The notes: generated by a model not told the origin, from the letters alone. A DNA stretch of 33,188 nucleotides from an uncultured Agathobaculum sp. (GCA_944384725.1 CALWUJ010000004.1:1-33188); one strand, 5' to 3'. Positions 1-8,575 are shown, counted from the stretch's first letter. Numbers and translations are program-made.

Positions 1-74
1 CGCTGACGCTGGAGGAAATCTTTATCAACGAAACGGAGGTGGCCGGCTATGACATCAAAAAGCTTCTCTTCTAA
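1..74 (+). CDS. ABC transporter ATP-binding protein, C-terminal end only (partial)
   Basis: The reading frame is open from the window edge (codons from base 3) to a TAA at 72-74. It encodes 23 residues beginning LTLEEIFINE and ending GYDIKKLLF. A 'LEEIF' segment followed by a short tail is the usual end of ABC-2-type exporter ATPases in Firmicutes. The frame overlaps the downstream permease start by 26 bases, which suggests translational coupling and supports pairing the two as one exporter. The nucleotide-binding motifs lie outside the window, so the assignment rests on this tail and on the neighbour. Confidence 0.6.
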   Translation, partial: LTLEEIFINETEVAGYDIKKLLF

Positions 75-2175
75 GGGCCTGCTGGGCGACAGCCTGCGCC
101 GTAATTTGTGGGGCTTCGTGCTGGGCGGTGTAGGATTTTTCTTCTCGCTGCTGCTGCCGGTCCTGATGACCATGCAGCATGCGCTGGAAATGCGCGCGGA
201 GCAATTGCAGCATTTCCCAGATTTGGTGGATCAAGACTGGCAGGCTGCGCTCACGTCCGTATCCCTCTTACTGGGGGGCGGCAATCCCTTTGTGAAAATG
301 ATGTTTATTGTGATGGCGATTGTGTGTGGCATTGCGATGTTTGCGTATTTGCACGCGCGGCAGAAGGTGGATTTTTATCACAGCCTGCCGATCTCCCGCA
401 CGCAGTTGTTTGTCAACAATTATTTGACCGGCGTGTTTTTCACTGTATCGACCTATGCGGTAATGCTGGCTGTCGCGTTGGCGTGTACCTTTGCCATGGG
501 CTTTGGCGCGGCGGTCGATTGGAGCGCGATTGGCAGTGCAGTTGTGAGCCATCTGATTGTATTCCTGCTGCTGTATGCGCTGACCGTGCTGACAACAGTC
601 GTATGCGGCAATACGGTGATTTCGCTGCTGCTGCTTGCATGGGTGATGCTTTCTCCCATGCTGGTGTATGTGCTGTACAGTGGGCTGTGCAGTAAATTCT
701 ATCAAAGCTATACTGTGGCCAACATGGAAATTGCACTCCGTTTGGTTCCAATGGTGCAGTTTTTCTCGTTAAATGGTTTACAGTATGGGGATGCAGTATT
801 ACGCCCAATCTCTATGGAGCAAAACTCGGCTCTCGGGTTGTTGCTGGTGTATTTGGCGGTTGCGGTAGCCGTCACGGTGCTGAGCTGGTATCTATTCCGC
901 ATCCGCAAAAGCGAAAGAGCGGGCGTTGCGCTGGCATTTACGCCTGCCAAGCTGCCGATTAAGGTATATATGTGCCTGCTTATGGGTGTGGCATTTGGTT
1001 TGGGATTCAGCATGATTGCAGGAGACTTTTGGTTCTGGGTCGGTCTTGTGCTTGGTACAATACTGTTCCATTGGATCGTAGAAATGATCTATGCTTTCGA
1101 TTTCCATGCCATTTTTGCAAAGCCTGTGCACCTTGCAGCAATTCTGGTGGTTTTGTTTGCGGGGGTGCTGTGCATGAAATTTGATGTGACCGGTTATGAT
1201 AGTTGGCTGCCGGATCGCAACAGCATTCAGGCGGTAAGCATCAGCGGCAGTGCAGAAGAGAAACTGACCAAGGCTGACAACATTGCCGCAGTGTATCAGC
1301 TGGCGGAAATGGGAACACAGGTGAACCGCGATGCACTCCGCAATGAGGGAAACTATCGTAGTTTGGTGCTGCAGTTCTGGACGGACGGCAGAATAGCGAC
1401 ACGATACTATATGTTGCCGGATAACGACGAGGTCAGCGCGCTTTGCAATCAGGTTTATTTCTCTGAGGAATACAAGCGCGTCGCGTTGCCGCTGTTCCAG
1501 GTGGATTTGGAACAGCAGAACGCGGAGAACAGGCTCAGCCTAGATGTTTATACCAATGAAAGCGGTTATGAAGTGGCTTCCACCGTAAATGATGGGGATA
1601 GCATTCGCCAGATTCTCACCGCGTTGCAAGAAGAGTCGCTCGCCCGAACGGAAAATGATCTGCCTGTGCTTCGTCTGGAGATCTACCACGTAGATATAAA
1701 CGGTGTGAAAGAATGGAAGGGCGATGCATATGTGACGGCGGAGGATCAAGAGACGCTTGCACTGATTGAAAAGCTGTCTGGCGTGAAACCTATGCCGCTG
1801 TCAACGGATGAAGTTGAGTTGATGGAGCTTCAGTATCGTATGCAGGATGCAAACGGAGATACGGTGTGGCAGAGCGTGGAAGTCACCGATCCGGTTGATA
1901 TCGCGGCACTGCTGAAAAATGCGGTTAACCGCGATGCAATGAGCCTGTACGGCACCAATGAAGCGGCTATCAATGGATTCCTATTGGATGAGCGCATGGA
2001 TAGCGTGCATGTTTCGGCCTGCATGAAGCAGGGAGATGGAGAAAATTGGTATGGCTTGGCTTATGCTGCAGGAGAATGGCCGGAAGACGTGGTAGAAAAA
2101 TATGGTCCGGACGGATTTGACGCAGCAGATGGTGATGTTGCTTCAAGCGCCATGGCAACGGAGGCCGCCGGATGA
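49..2175 (+). CDS. ABC-2 type transporter permease with large extracytoplasmic domain
   Basis: A 708-residue integral membrane protein, probably the permease partner of the ATPase ending at base 74. Hydrophobic segments lie near residues 21-42, 83-102, 125-152, 164-186, 188-212, 260-284, 305-325, 327-347 and 361-377. The segment DFYHSLPISR (108-117) is a recognisable cytoplasmic loop of Firmicutes ABC-2 permeases. After residue 378 there are about 330 hydrophilic residues with no further clear membrane span and no domain I recognise. This tail presumably sits outside the cell and is unusual in size. The start has AACGGAGGTG about nine bases upstream, inside the end of the ATPase gene. The substrate cannot be told from sequence. 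The stop overlaps the next start (ATGA), so the VanZ-like gene is in the same operon. Confidence 0.8.
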   Translation: MTSKSFSSKGLLGDSLRRNLWGFVLGGVGFFFSLLLPVLMTMQHALEMRAEQLQHFPDLVDQDWQAALTSVSLLLGGGNPFVKMMFIVMAIVCGIAMFAYLHARQKVDFYHSLPISRTQLFVNNYLTGVFFTVSTYAVMLAVALACTFAMGFGAAVDWSAIGSAVVSHLIVFLLLYALTVLTTVVCGNTVISLLLLAWVMLSPMLVYVLYSGLCSKFYQSYTVANMEIALRLVPMVQFFSLNGLQYGDAVLRPISMEQNSALGLLLVYLAVAVAVTVLSWYLFRIRKSERAGVALAFTPAKLPIKVYMCLLMGVAFGLGFSMIAGDFWFWVGLVLGTILFHWIVEMIYAFDFHAIFAKPVHLAAILVVLFAGVLCMKFDVTGYDSWLPDRNSIQAVSISGSAEEKLTKADNIAAVYQLAEMGTQVNRDALRNEGNYRSLVLQFWTDGRIATRYYMLPDNDEVSALCNQVYFSEEYKRVALPLFQVDLEQQNAENRLSLDVYTNESGYEVASTVNDGDSIRQILTALQEESLARTENDLPVLRLEIYHVDINGVKEWKGDAYVTAEDQETLALIEKLSGVKPMPLSTDEVELMELQYRMQDANGDTVWQSVEVTDPVDIAALLKNAVNRDAMSLYGTNEAAINGFLLDERMDSVHVSACMKQGDGENWYGLAYAAGEWPEDVVEKYGPDGFDAADGDVASSAMATEAAG

Positions 2176-2705
2176 GACGGCGCGATTTATGCGGCGTTCT
2201 CTTGCTGCTGGTTTATCTTCTGGGCGTGGGGCTGGTGACCGGCCCATCGCTCTACCAGCTGCTGATTGGACGTTTGCCTGCGCCGCGGTTGGAGCTGATT
2301 CCGTTTAATGATATCGTTTGCGTATTGACTGATACGACCTCGACAGGGTTGGGTTTGTTTACGAATATCGTCGGCAATTTGGCGTTACTCGCGCCGCTTG
2401 GTTTTCTGCTGCCGTTATTTTGGAAATGTTTTAATGGTGCGAATCATACGATTGTGTTCGCGGCTGGCTTATCACTCAGCATTGAACTGATTCAGCTGAC
2501 AGCGGGCGGTGTGACTTCAGTTGACGACTTGCTTCTGAATACGGCGGGGGCAGCGATCGGCTTTCTGCTGGCGAAGCTGTTGCTCCGGGTATGCCCTCGG
2601 CTTGTACCGCGGCGTACAAGCGGCATGGAGTGGATTTATCCGGTTGCGTGCTGGTTCACGGTGATTGCTTTCTATACCGGTGCAGATTTCATATTGCTTG
2701 CATAA
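2172..2705 (+). CDS. VanZ-like family membrane protein
   Basis: A 177-residue membrane protein with four or five predicted spans. It has the VanZ-family pattern: ELIPFNDI near residues 41-48, NIVGNLALLAPLGFLLP at 65-81, then SIELIQL (103-109) and DDLLLNTAGAAIG (118-130). VanZ was named for low-level teicoplanin resistance in one enterococcal element, but most chromosomal members have no established function, so resistance should not be assumed. The start codon overlaps the stop of the ABC permease by four bases (ATGA), and a strong terminator follows at once. It is therefore the last gene of the transporter operon. Confidence 0.85.
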   Translation: MRRRDLCGVLLLLVYLLGVGLVTGPSLYQLLIGRLPAPRLELIPFNDIVCVLTDTTSTGLGLFTNIVGNLALLAPLGFLLPLFWKCFNGANHTIVFAAGLSLSIELIQLTAGGVTSVDDLLLNTAGAAIGFLLAKLLLRVCPRLVPRRTSGMEWIYPVACWFTVIAFYTGADFILLA

Positions 2706-2712
2706 TCATACG

Positions 2713-2745
2713 AAAGGCGCAGTCCAATTCGGACTGCGCCTTTTG
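2713..2745 (+). terminator. Intrinsic terminator after VanZ-like gene
   Basis: A 13-bp perfect stem (2713-2725 with 2731-2743) and five-base loop AATTC, flanked by A-rich and T-rich arms. It closes the ABC-permease/VanZ operon. Confidence 0.9.
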
Positions 2746-2832
2746 CAGCGGTGCCATAGTATCTAGCTGTTCCTATCCGGAAGAGCAAATAAAAGTTGAT
2801 ACAATATCTTGTTTAAATATGTATTTTTGAGG

Positions 2833-2861
2833 TTGAAACCGATAGGGGAATATGGTAAAAT
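2833..2861 (+). promoter_or_regulatory. SigA-type promoter of the chemoreceptor gene
   Basis: TTGAAA at 2833-2838 and TAAAAT at 2856-2861 with a 17-base spacer ending TGG (extended -10). Transcription should begin near 2868. That leaves an untranslated leader of about 170 bases before the start at 3040. I do not recognise a known riboswitch in it. Two small hairpins are visible: a 7-bp stem around 2930-2949 with one G-U pair, and CCGAT/ATCGG around 2948-2962. Confidence 0.7.
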
Positions 2862-3039
2862 AAACAGGAACATACATTTGCTTTATCCGTTCCATGGAAG
2901 CAGATGAAGATAGGTTGTGTGCATTGAGATTTTTCGATGCGGACAGTCCGATCAGAAATCGGTTTCTTTCGTGAGCGGTTCTTTTTGGGAATGATTTGAT
3001 TTTCAAGGGAAAAAGTATTTTCTAAAGGGGAGAAGGCAC

Positions 3040-4893
3040 ATGGGTAAGACACAAACGGATGAAAAGATCAAAAAGAGCATACGCAAGCGGATCGTAGAAG
3101 GCTATTTAAGGGTCATCCTGCTATCCGCTTTGCTGGGGGTTATAACCATTGTCTCTTTGGGAGTATTGTTCGTATTCTACGGCAATATGACCAGTTTGGA
3201 TGAAGAGCGTGTGGCGCTCTCTAACACCATTGATTCGCATCATCAGTTGCGTTCTGATCTGATTAACAGCTTGGAAACCGGTTCCGACTTTACTGGCAGC
3301 TTGGATCCGGAAACCTGCTCTTTTGGTCAGTGGTTGAGCAAATATGAGGCAGACGGTGCATCCGATGAAGTTATGCAGATGGCGCAGCAGATGACGCAGA
3401 CGCATGCGGAGATACATAACTTGGCGAAGGATCTTCTCAACATGAGCGAAACTGATCCCGAGGGGGCCGTGGATAAGTTTTTCGAGGAGGTCGATCCCGA
3501 AACCGATCAGGTAATCAATGGATTATATAACATTGACAATGTATATGCCACTGAGATAGCAAAAATCACAAAGAATTTTGAAACGTTGATGATGGTCATC
3601 ATCGTTGTGATCATAGTTGCCGTAATTGCCATCGGTATCTTTTCGTTCTTCTATGGCAGACGTTTGGCACTCCAGATCGCGGCGCCTGTTATGATGGTAG
3701 CGGATTGGGCGAAGAATCTGTCTCTGGGTGCGGTCGACTTGAGTGTCGCTGGAGATGAGCTGTCAAAAATGGAGAAGGAGAACGCAGATAATGAAGTTGG
3801 TCTGATGATTACTGCGTTCCATACCATGGCCGAGAACATCCGCGAAAATGTGGCAGTGGTTCAGCGCATTGCAGATGGCGATATGACTGCATTTGTCAAG
3901 ATTCGTTCTCGCCGCGATAGTCTGGGCAAGAGTCTGTACCGTCTGGTGCAGTCCAACGATATTATGTTCAATGAGATCGTAGAATCGGCGCATTCGGTTG
4001 CAGCCGGTGCGGATGAGATCGCTAACGCAAGCCATATGCTGGCAGAGAGCAGTACCACGCAGGCGGCGGCTGCACAGCGTCTTTCCGATGAAATGGAGCA
4101 TGTCAGCGAACTGATCATGTTCAATGATGAAAAGGCGCAAGAAGCACATGCCATCACCAAGGAGATTGAGGCAGATCTTCAGACCAGCAATGAGCACATG
4201 CGGGTACTGTTTGATTCGGTTACGCACATGCAGGAAGCTTCCAAGAAGATTGCAACGGTCATGAAGACTATTGACGATATTACATTTGAAACCAATATTC
4301 TTGCGTTGAATGCTGCGATCGAGGCTGCGCGTGCGGGTGCAGCAGGTAAGGGTTTTGCGGTTGTTGCTGATGAGGTGCGCGCACTGGCGATGAAGAGCGC
4401 AGAGGCGGCAAAGGAAAGCCGTATGCTGATCGAGAACAACATTAAGCAAACCGAAGAGGGCACGAATATTGCAAGTGAATCTGCATCAATCTTTGGGGAA
4501 ATCAATAAGAAGATTGCAAAGATTGTTGAGATTGTGGAAAATGTTTCCGGTTTGTCTACCGACCAGTTGGAAAGCATCCAGCAGGTTGCAGAGTCTGTGG
4601 CACGGATTACGGAAGCTGCTACCAGCAATGCGGCTATCAGCGAAGAGTCGGATGCGTCCAGCCAGGAGATGCGCCATCAGGCTGCTTTCCTGCGCAGCAA
4701 GATGCAGCACTTCAACTTGCGTGCACGTGAAAAAGGCAAGGCGTACATTCCCGAAGAAAAGCAGGGTGACGCCGAGTTCATTGAGTATGCGAATAAGGCA
4801 TACCAGATTAAGGAGTCCACTGGCCGCTATGGCAACGAGTATATCGATCCCTATGGCCGCGAGATGGATACGTCCTATACCAATGAGCAGTAA
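3040..4893 (+). CDS. Methyl-accepting chemotaxis protein with CZB-like sensor region
   Basis: A 617-residue transmembrane chemoreceptor that should signal to CheA/CheW. TM1 is about residues 24-48 and TM2 about 183-204. The region between them carries H67/H68, an SLDPETCSFGQW segment (C93) and THAEIH (H122, H126). This is the His-Cys-His-His pattern of the chemoreceptor zinc-binding (CZB) family, here placed outside the membrane. A HAMP-like region follows at about 205-262, then a coiled-coil signalling domain (about 310-555). The conserved hairpin tip lies at 416-445 (ETNILALNAAIEAARAG, then GKGFAVVADEVRALA). The tail ends TSYTNEQ and has no obvious CheR-tethering pentapeptide. The RBS AAGGGGAG precedes the ATG. 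It is monocistronic, bounded by its own promoter and a terminator. No flagellar or che genes are nearby. Confidence 0.92.
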   Translation: MGKTQTDEKIKKSIRKRIVEGYLRVILLSALLGVITIVSLGVLFVFYGNMTSLDEERVALSNTIDSHHQLRSDLINSLETGSDFTGSLDPETCSFGQWLSKYEADGASDEVMQMAQQMTQTHAEIHNLAKDLLNMSETDPEGAVDKFFEEVDPETDQVINGLYNIDNVYATEIAKITKNFETLMMVIIVVIIVAVIAIGIFSFFYGRRLALQIAAPVMMVADWAKNLSLGAVDLSVAGDELSKMEKENADNEVGLMITAFHTMAENIRENVAVVQRIADGDMTAFVKIRSRRDSLGKSLYRLVQSNDIMFNEIVESAHSVAAGADEIANASHMLAESSTTQAAAAQRLSDEMEHVSELIMFNDEKAQEAHAITKEIEADLQTSNEHMRVLFDSVTHMQEASKKIATVMKTIDDITFETNILALNAAIEAARAGAAGKGFAVVADEVRALAMKSAEAAKESRMLIENNIKQTEEGTNIASESASIFGEINKKIAKIVEIVENVSGLSTDQLESIQQVAESVARITEAATSNAAISEESDASSQEMRHQAAFLRSKMQHFNLRAREKGKAYIPEEKQGDAEFIEYANKAYQIKESTGRYGNEYIDPYGREMDTSYTNEQ

Positions 4894-4928
4894 GCTGTGT
4901 GCTTTGTGTCAGTGATATCATGTGAAAT

Positions 4929-4966
4929 AAAAAACGGTGTAACCAGAAATGGTTACACCGTTTTTT
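4929..4966. terminator. Bidirectional terminator between chemoreceptor gene and tex
   Basis: A stem from the A-run at 4929 through AACCA at 4941-4945, GAAA tetraloop at 4946-4949, and the complementary arm to a T-run at 4961-4966. A-run and T-run on opposite sides let it stop the chemoreceptor transcript (+) and the convergent tex transcript (-). Confidence 0.9.
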
Positions 4967-4988
4967 GTTAATTCGAATAATTTGTTGT

Positions 4989-7142
4989 TTATTGAGCCTG
5001 TTTTATAGAGAGAGAAATGCGGTGCGTTTTGGGATCTGCGGAGAGTACGACGACATCGACGACATCTCCGACCGTGACCGCCTCTGATGGATGTTTGATA
5101 AATTTACGGCTGATCTGTGAGATATGCACTAAGCCGTCCTGATGCACACCAATGTCTACAAATGCACCAAAATCCGCAACGTTGCGAACAGTACCTTTGA
5201 GCTTCATGCCGGGCTTAAGATCGGCAATATCCAGCACATCCGAGCGCAGCAACGGAGGCGGCAACTCGTCGCGCGGGTCGCGGCCAGGCTTTTGCAGTTC
5301 TTGGATGATGTCAGTCAGTGTCGGCACGCCAACACCGCAGCGGGCAGCCGCATCACTCAGACCGAGTTGTTTGACTCGTGCATTCAGCTCACCAATCTTG
5401 CCCTGTGCAGCATCTTCTACGGTATATCCGCATAGAGTCAGCAGTGTGCGTGCCGCTTCATATGCTTCCGGGTGTACACCGGTGCGGTCGAGCAGGTCAG
5501 CGCCATCCGGTACACGCAGAAAGCCTGCGCATTGCTCAAACGCCTTTGGGCCAAGTCCTTTCACTTTGAGCAGCTGTTTTCGGTTTTGAAAGCTGCCGTT
5601 TTGTTCGCGGAAAGCGGTGATGTTTTTGGAAACGGTCGGGCTGATGCCTGAAACGCGGCGCAGCAGGGCGGGAGATGCGGTATTCAGGTCGACACCGACC
5701 GCGTTAACGCAGTCTTCTACCACGCCGTCGAGCGCGTCGCTCAGACGTCCCTGCGGCATGTCATGTTGGTATTGTCCCACACCGATGGATTTTGGATCGA
5801 TCTTGACGAGTTCAGCCAGCGGGTCCTGCAAGCGACGCGCAATGGATACCGCAGAGCGCAGATTTACGTCAAAATCCGGGAATTCCTCTGCGCCGAGTGG
5901 AGAAGCCGAGTAGACCGATGCACCCGCTTCGGATACCACCATATAGTCAATACCGCCGCCGTATTCACGGATAAAATCAGCGATGAAAATCTCACTTTCC
6001 TTGGAGGCTGTGCCGTTGCCGATGGCGATACAGGTGATCTGATAACGGTCGCACAGGCGACGCAGTGTGCGCTTGCTGTCCTCGGTCTTTTTGAGCGGTG
6101 GAGTGGGGTAGATAACGGCAGTGTCAAGCACTTTACCGGTTTCGTCTACAACCGCCAGCTTGCAGCCGTTTCGATAACCTGGGTCAAAGCCCAGCGTTAC
6201 GCGTCCGCGCACGGGCGGCTGCATAAGCAGCGGCCGTAAATTGAGTGCAAAGGTATGAATGGCCTGCTCATTGGCTGCGTCGGTCAACTCGTTGCGTAAC
6301 TCACGCTCAAGTGAGGGGAACAGCAGACGCTTCCAGCTGTCCGCACAGACTTCGCGCAGGAATGCAGCATAGGGATTTTTGGGGTGTACACCGGCACGGA
6401 TAATTGTTGCAAGGGCTTCGGTTTCATCGGTTTCCAGTGTGACTTTCAGCTTATCCTCTTTTTCGCCGCGATTGATGGCCAGCACGCGGTGGCTTTGCAG
6501 CTTGCGAACCGGCTCGGAGAAATCGTGGTACATGGTGTAAACTGTGTCGTTCTCGTCGCAGCCCGTGGTGCGAATGATGCCGGTGCGGTGCAGCAGTGCA
6601 CGCAGACGGCCGCGCAGCGCTGCGTCGTCGGACAAGTCCTCTGCAATGATGTCACCCGCTCCTGCAAGGGCTGCTTCTGCGGTTTCCACGCCCTTTTCTG
6701 CATCAATATAGGGCTGGGCGAGTTCTTCCGCTGTGGGGGATGGGCCGCGCGCAGCGAGCAATGCCTCTGCCAGAGGCGCAAGCCCTTTTTCCCGAGCCAC
6801 AGACGCGCGGGTGCGTCGTTTGGGGCGATAGGGACGATACAGATCGTCGAGCGCAGCAAGCGTCTGTGCCGCAGCAATAGAGGCGGCAAGCTCGTCGGTC
6901 AGCTTGCCCTGTGCCTCGATTGCTTCGCGCACTTCGCCTCGGCGTGCGTCCAGTCCGCGCAAGTAGGCCAGTCGATCAGCCAACTGCCGGATGGTCTGAT
7001 CGTCCATTGTGCCATGCATTTCTTTGCGGTAACGCGCGATGAACGGGACGGTGTTACCATCGTCGAGCAGCTTGACAATATTTTCAACATATTCTTCTTT
7101 CTGCCCAAGCTCGCGGGCAAGGATTTGCGTAATGGTTTCCAT
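4989..7142 (-). CDS. tex: Tex family RNA-binding transcription accessory protein
   Basis: A 717-residue cytoplasmic nucleic-acid-binding protein, full length for the Tex family. The N-terminal helical region carries VPFIARYRKEMHG (32-44) and LDDLYRPYRPKRRTRA (98-113), both hallmarks of the family. A YqgF/RNase H-like domain begins near 314 (TLGFDPGYRNGCKLAVVD). It is followed by helix-hairpin-helix segments (VDLNTASPALLRRVSGIS and KVKGLGPKAFEQCAGFLR) and a C-terminal S1 RNA-binding domain (about 645-714). Tex-family proteins are linked to RNA binding and transcription-related processes, with no defined reaction. AAAGGAG lies seven bases before the ATG, and an extended -10 lies just upstream, so it is probably transcribed alone and ends at the bidirectional terminator. 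Confidence 0.95.
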   Translation of the reverse strand: METITQILARELGQKEEYVENIVKLLDDGNTVPFIARYRKEMHGTMDDQTIRQLADRLAYLRGLDARRGEVREAIEAQGKLTDELAASIAAAQTLAALDDLYRPYRPKRRTRASVAREKGLAPLAEALLAARGPSPTAEELAQPYIDAEKGVETAEAALAGAGDIIAEDLSDDAALRGRLRALLHRTGIIRTTGCDENDTVYTMYHDFSEPVRKLQSHRVLAINRGEKEDKLKVTLETDETEALATIIRAGVHPKNPYAAFLREVCADSWKRLLFPSLERELRNELTDAANEQAIHTFALNLRPLLMQPPVRGRVTLGFDPGYRNGCKLAVVDETGKVLDTAVIYPTPPLKKTEDSKRTLRRLCDRYQITCIAIGNGTASKESEIFIADFIREYGGGIDYMVVSEAGASVYSASPLGAEEFPDFDVNLRSAVSIARRLQDPLAELVKIDPKSIGVGQYQHDMPQGRLSDALDGVVEDCVNAVGVDLNTASPALLRRVSGISPTVSKNITAFREQNGSFQNRKQLLKVKGLGPKAFEQCAGFLRVPDGADLLDRTGVHPEAYEAARTLLTLCGYTVEDAAQGKIGELNARVKQLGLSDAAARCGVGVPTLTDIIQELQKPGRDPRDELPPPLLRSDVLDIADLKPGMKLKGTVRNVADFGAFVDIGVHQDGLVHISQISRKFIKHPSEAVTVGDVVDVVVLSADPKTHRISLSIKQAQ

Positions 7143-7171
7143 GGTGATGCTCCTTTATCTGACTGGGTTTT

Positions 7172-7200
7172 ATTGTACCACAGATTGGGGGCGGAGAAAA
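7172..7200 (-). promoter_or_regulatory. Probable promoter of tex
   Basis: On the minus strand TGG precedes TACAAT (complement of 7172-7177). At 17 bases upstream is only a weak -35, TTTTCT (complement of 7195-7200). The extended -10 may compensate for this. The RBS and start lie 30-50 bases downstream. Confidence 0.5.
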
Positions 7201-7201
7201 T

Positions 7202-7233
7202 AAAAACCGCGCTGTTTTTCACAGCGCGGAAAA
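7202..7233 (-). terminator. Intrinsic terminator after azlD
   Basis: A nine-bp GC-rich stem (7207-7215 with 7221-7229), five-base loop, and T-run on the minus strand. It separates the azlCD transcript from the tex promoter. Confidence 0.85.
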
Positions 7234-7237
7234 CCGA

Positions 7238-7567
7238 TCAGACGAATACATTCTGGATGAGATACATGTACAATACCGTACCGACACCGATGGAAAGCAG
7301 ATTATTGCGTTTCCATACATGCAGTATAGCAGTTACGGCGATGCACAGCAGTTCAGGTGCCCCGTGCGGTGCAGCCAGCCAGTTTACATTCTTGACGCAG
7401 TAGACAACAAGAAGTGCAATGACGGCAGGCGGCAGTGCTTCGCCCAGATAGCGTACAATGGGCGGAATGGGCTTTTTGCCGTTGAACAGCAGAAACGGAG
7501 CAACGCGCGTGGCAAAGGTACACACTGCTGCAACCAGAATCATGGTCAGTGCTCTGGTGGGTGTCAT
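7238..7567 (-). CDS. azlD: AzlD family branched-chain amino acid exporter subunit
   Basis: A 109-residue membrane protein with about four hydrophobic segments. It has the AzlD pattern: TFATRVAPFLLF near residues 17-28, then RYLGEALPPAVIALLVVYCV (39-58). AzlD works with AzlC as a two-subunit permease exporting branched-chain amino acids or analogues; the B. subtilis pair is known from azaleucine resistance. The start overlaps the azlC stop by one base (TAATG), so translation is coupled. Substrate is inferred from the family only. Confidence 0.9.
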   Translation of the reverse strand: MTPTRALTMILVAAVCTFATRVAPFLLFNGKKPIPPIVRYLGEALPPAVIALLVVYCVKNVNWLAAPHGAPELLCIAVTAILHVWKRNNLLSIGVGTVLYMYLIQNVFV

Positions 7568-8253
7568 TACGCCACCTCCTTTGCAAGGCGGCCGCGCAGC
7601 GCAACCAGCATCACACAGATGGCCAGCATCGCAGGCAGGATGAAGTTATCCGGTCCGAGCAGCGCGAGAGAAATGGCGGCTGCACCCAGTCCGAGAAAGG
7701 CGGGGATGTGCTGCTTGGTGCTCATCCACTGCTCGATAAAGATGACCGTGAACAGGGAGGTCATAGCAAAGTCGATGCCGGTGGAATCAAACGGCAGTAC
7801 ACCGCCGATGACTGCGCCGATGACCGAGCCGAAAATCCAATAGCTATGGTCCAGAATGGCGATCCAAAGGCGCATCGCATTGGGATCAACCTCTGCCGGT
7901 GTTTTCAATGAGCACAGCAGGGAATAGGTTTCATCGGTCAGGGAAAAGATCATGTACCATTTGGCGTGTCCCATTTGATGGAAGGTTTCGAGAAAGGACA
8001 GGCCATAAAAAATATGCCGACAGTTAAGCAGCAAGGTCATCAGCGCAACTGTGACCAGCGAAGCGTTTGCAGCAAGCAGAGATACCAGCAAATACTGCCC
8101 CGACCCAGCATAGACCGTCAGGCTGGTCAGAAAAGCCCAAGGGGAGGTATAGCCGATGTCGCGCAGCATTACGCCGAATGCAAAGCCAATAAACAGATAG
8201 CCGCAAAGCACGGGGATCGTCACCGCAAAGGCGGGACGGAAAGCCTTTTTCAT
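7567..8253 (-). CDS. azlC: AzlC family branched-chain amino acid exporter, large subunit
   Basis: A 228-residue polytopic membrane protein matching AzlC. It has PVLCGYLFIGFAFGVML near residues 14-30, SLTVYAGSGQYLLVSLL (44-60), then LLLNCRHIFYGLSFLETF with conserved Asn, Arg and His, and FSLTDETYSLL. It forms the transporter with AzlD, whose start it overlaps. The RBS GAAGGTGAT lies before the ATG. Only 35 bases separate the start from the rpmB terminator, and I see no promoter there. Expression may depend on readthrough from rpmB or on a promoter I cannot recognise. Confidence 0.92.
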   Translation of the reverse strand: MKKAFRPAFAVTIPVLCGYLFIGFAFGVMLRDIGYTSPWAFLTSLTVYAGSGQYLLVSLLAANASLVTVALMTLLLNCRHIFYGLSFLETFHQMGHAKWYMIFSLTDETYSLLCSLKTPAEVDPNAMRLWIAILDHSYWIFGSVIGAVIGGVLPFDSTGIDFAMTSLFTVIFIEQWMSTKQHIPAFLGLGAAAISLALLGPDNFILPAMLAICVMLVALRGRLAKEVA

Positions 8254-8287
8254 AGGGGGATCACCTTCTCAAAACAAATGGGCAATA

Positions 8288-8316
8288 GAAAAGCGCTCTG
8301 CAAGCAGAGCGCTTTG
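8288..8316 (-). terminator. Terminator or attenuator after rpmB
   Basis: An 11-bp perfect stem (8290-8300 with 8305-8315), loop CAAG, followed on the minus strand by TTTTCTATT. It lies between rpmB and azlC. Since azlC lacks an evident promoter of its own, it may be only partly efficient. Confidence 0.8.
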
Positions 8317-8344
8317 ACAATTTCAACGGTATCGCGTCTGCAAA

Positions 8345-8533
8345 TCAGATCGCGCGGGTTACCTTGCCGGAGCGGAGGCACCGAGTACACACGTTGATAT
8401 GGCGGGGAGTACCGTCAACCAGAGCCTTTACGCGACGAACGTTCGGCTTCCAGGTACGGTTGGAGCGACGATGAGAGTGGGAAACCTGAATACCGAAGGT
8501 CACGCCCTTGCCGCAAATATCGCACTTTGCCAT
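8345..8533 (-). CDS. rpmB: 50S ribosomal protein L28
   Basis: A 62-residue basic protein of the large ribosomal subunit. It begins MAKCDICGKG and has HSHRRSNRTWKPN (18-30), the L28 signature. Two cysteine pairs, C4/C7 and C49/C52, mark the zinc-binding form of L28. The start is set by GGAGGTG upstream of MAKCD; an in-frame ATG further upstream would add a non-homologous extension that overlaps the promoter. The gene is divergent from hprK. Confidence 0.96.
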   Translation of the reverse strand: MAKCDICGKGVTFGIQVSHSHRRSNRTWKPNVRRVKALVDGTPRHINVCTRCLRSGKVTRAI

Positions 8534-8575
8534 TTTCCTGCACCTCCTTCTCTTGTGCATTGCATAACGGATATT

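Noticed and set aside
2862-3039. c-di-GMP riboswitch in the chemoreceptor leader
   Set aside because: The conserved core sequences of class I and class II c-di-GMP aptamers are not visible.
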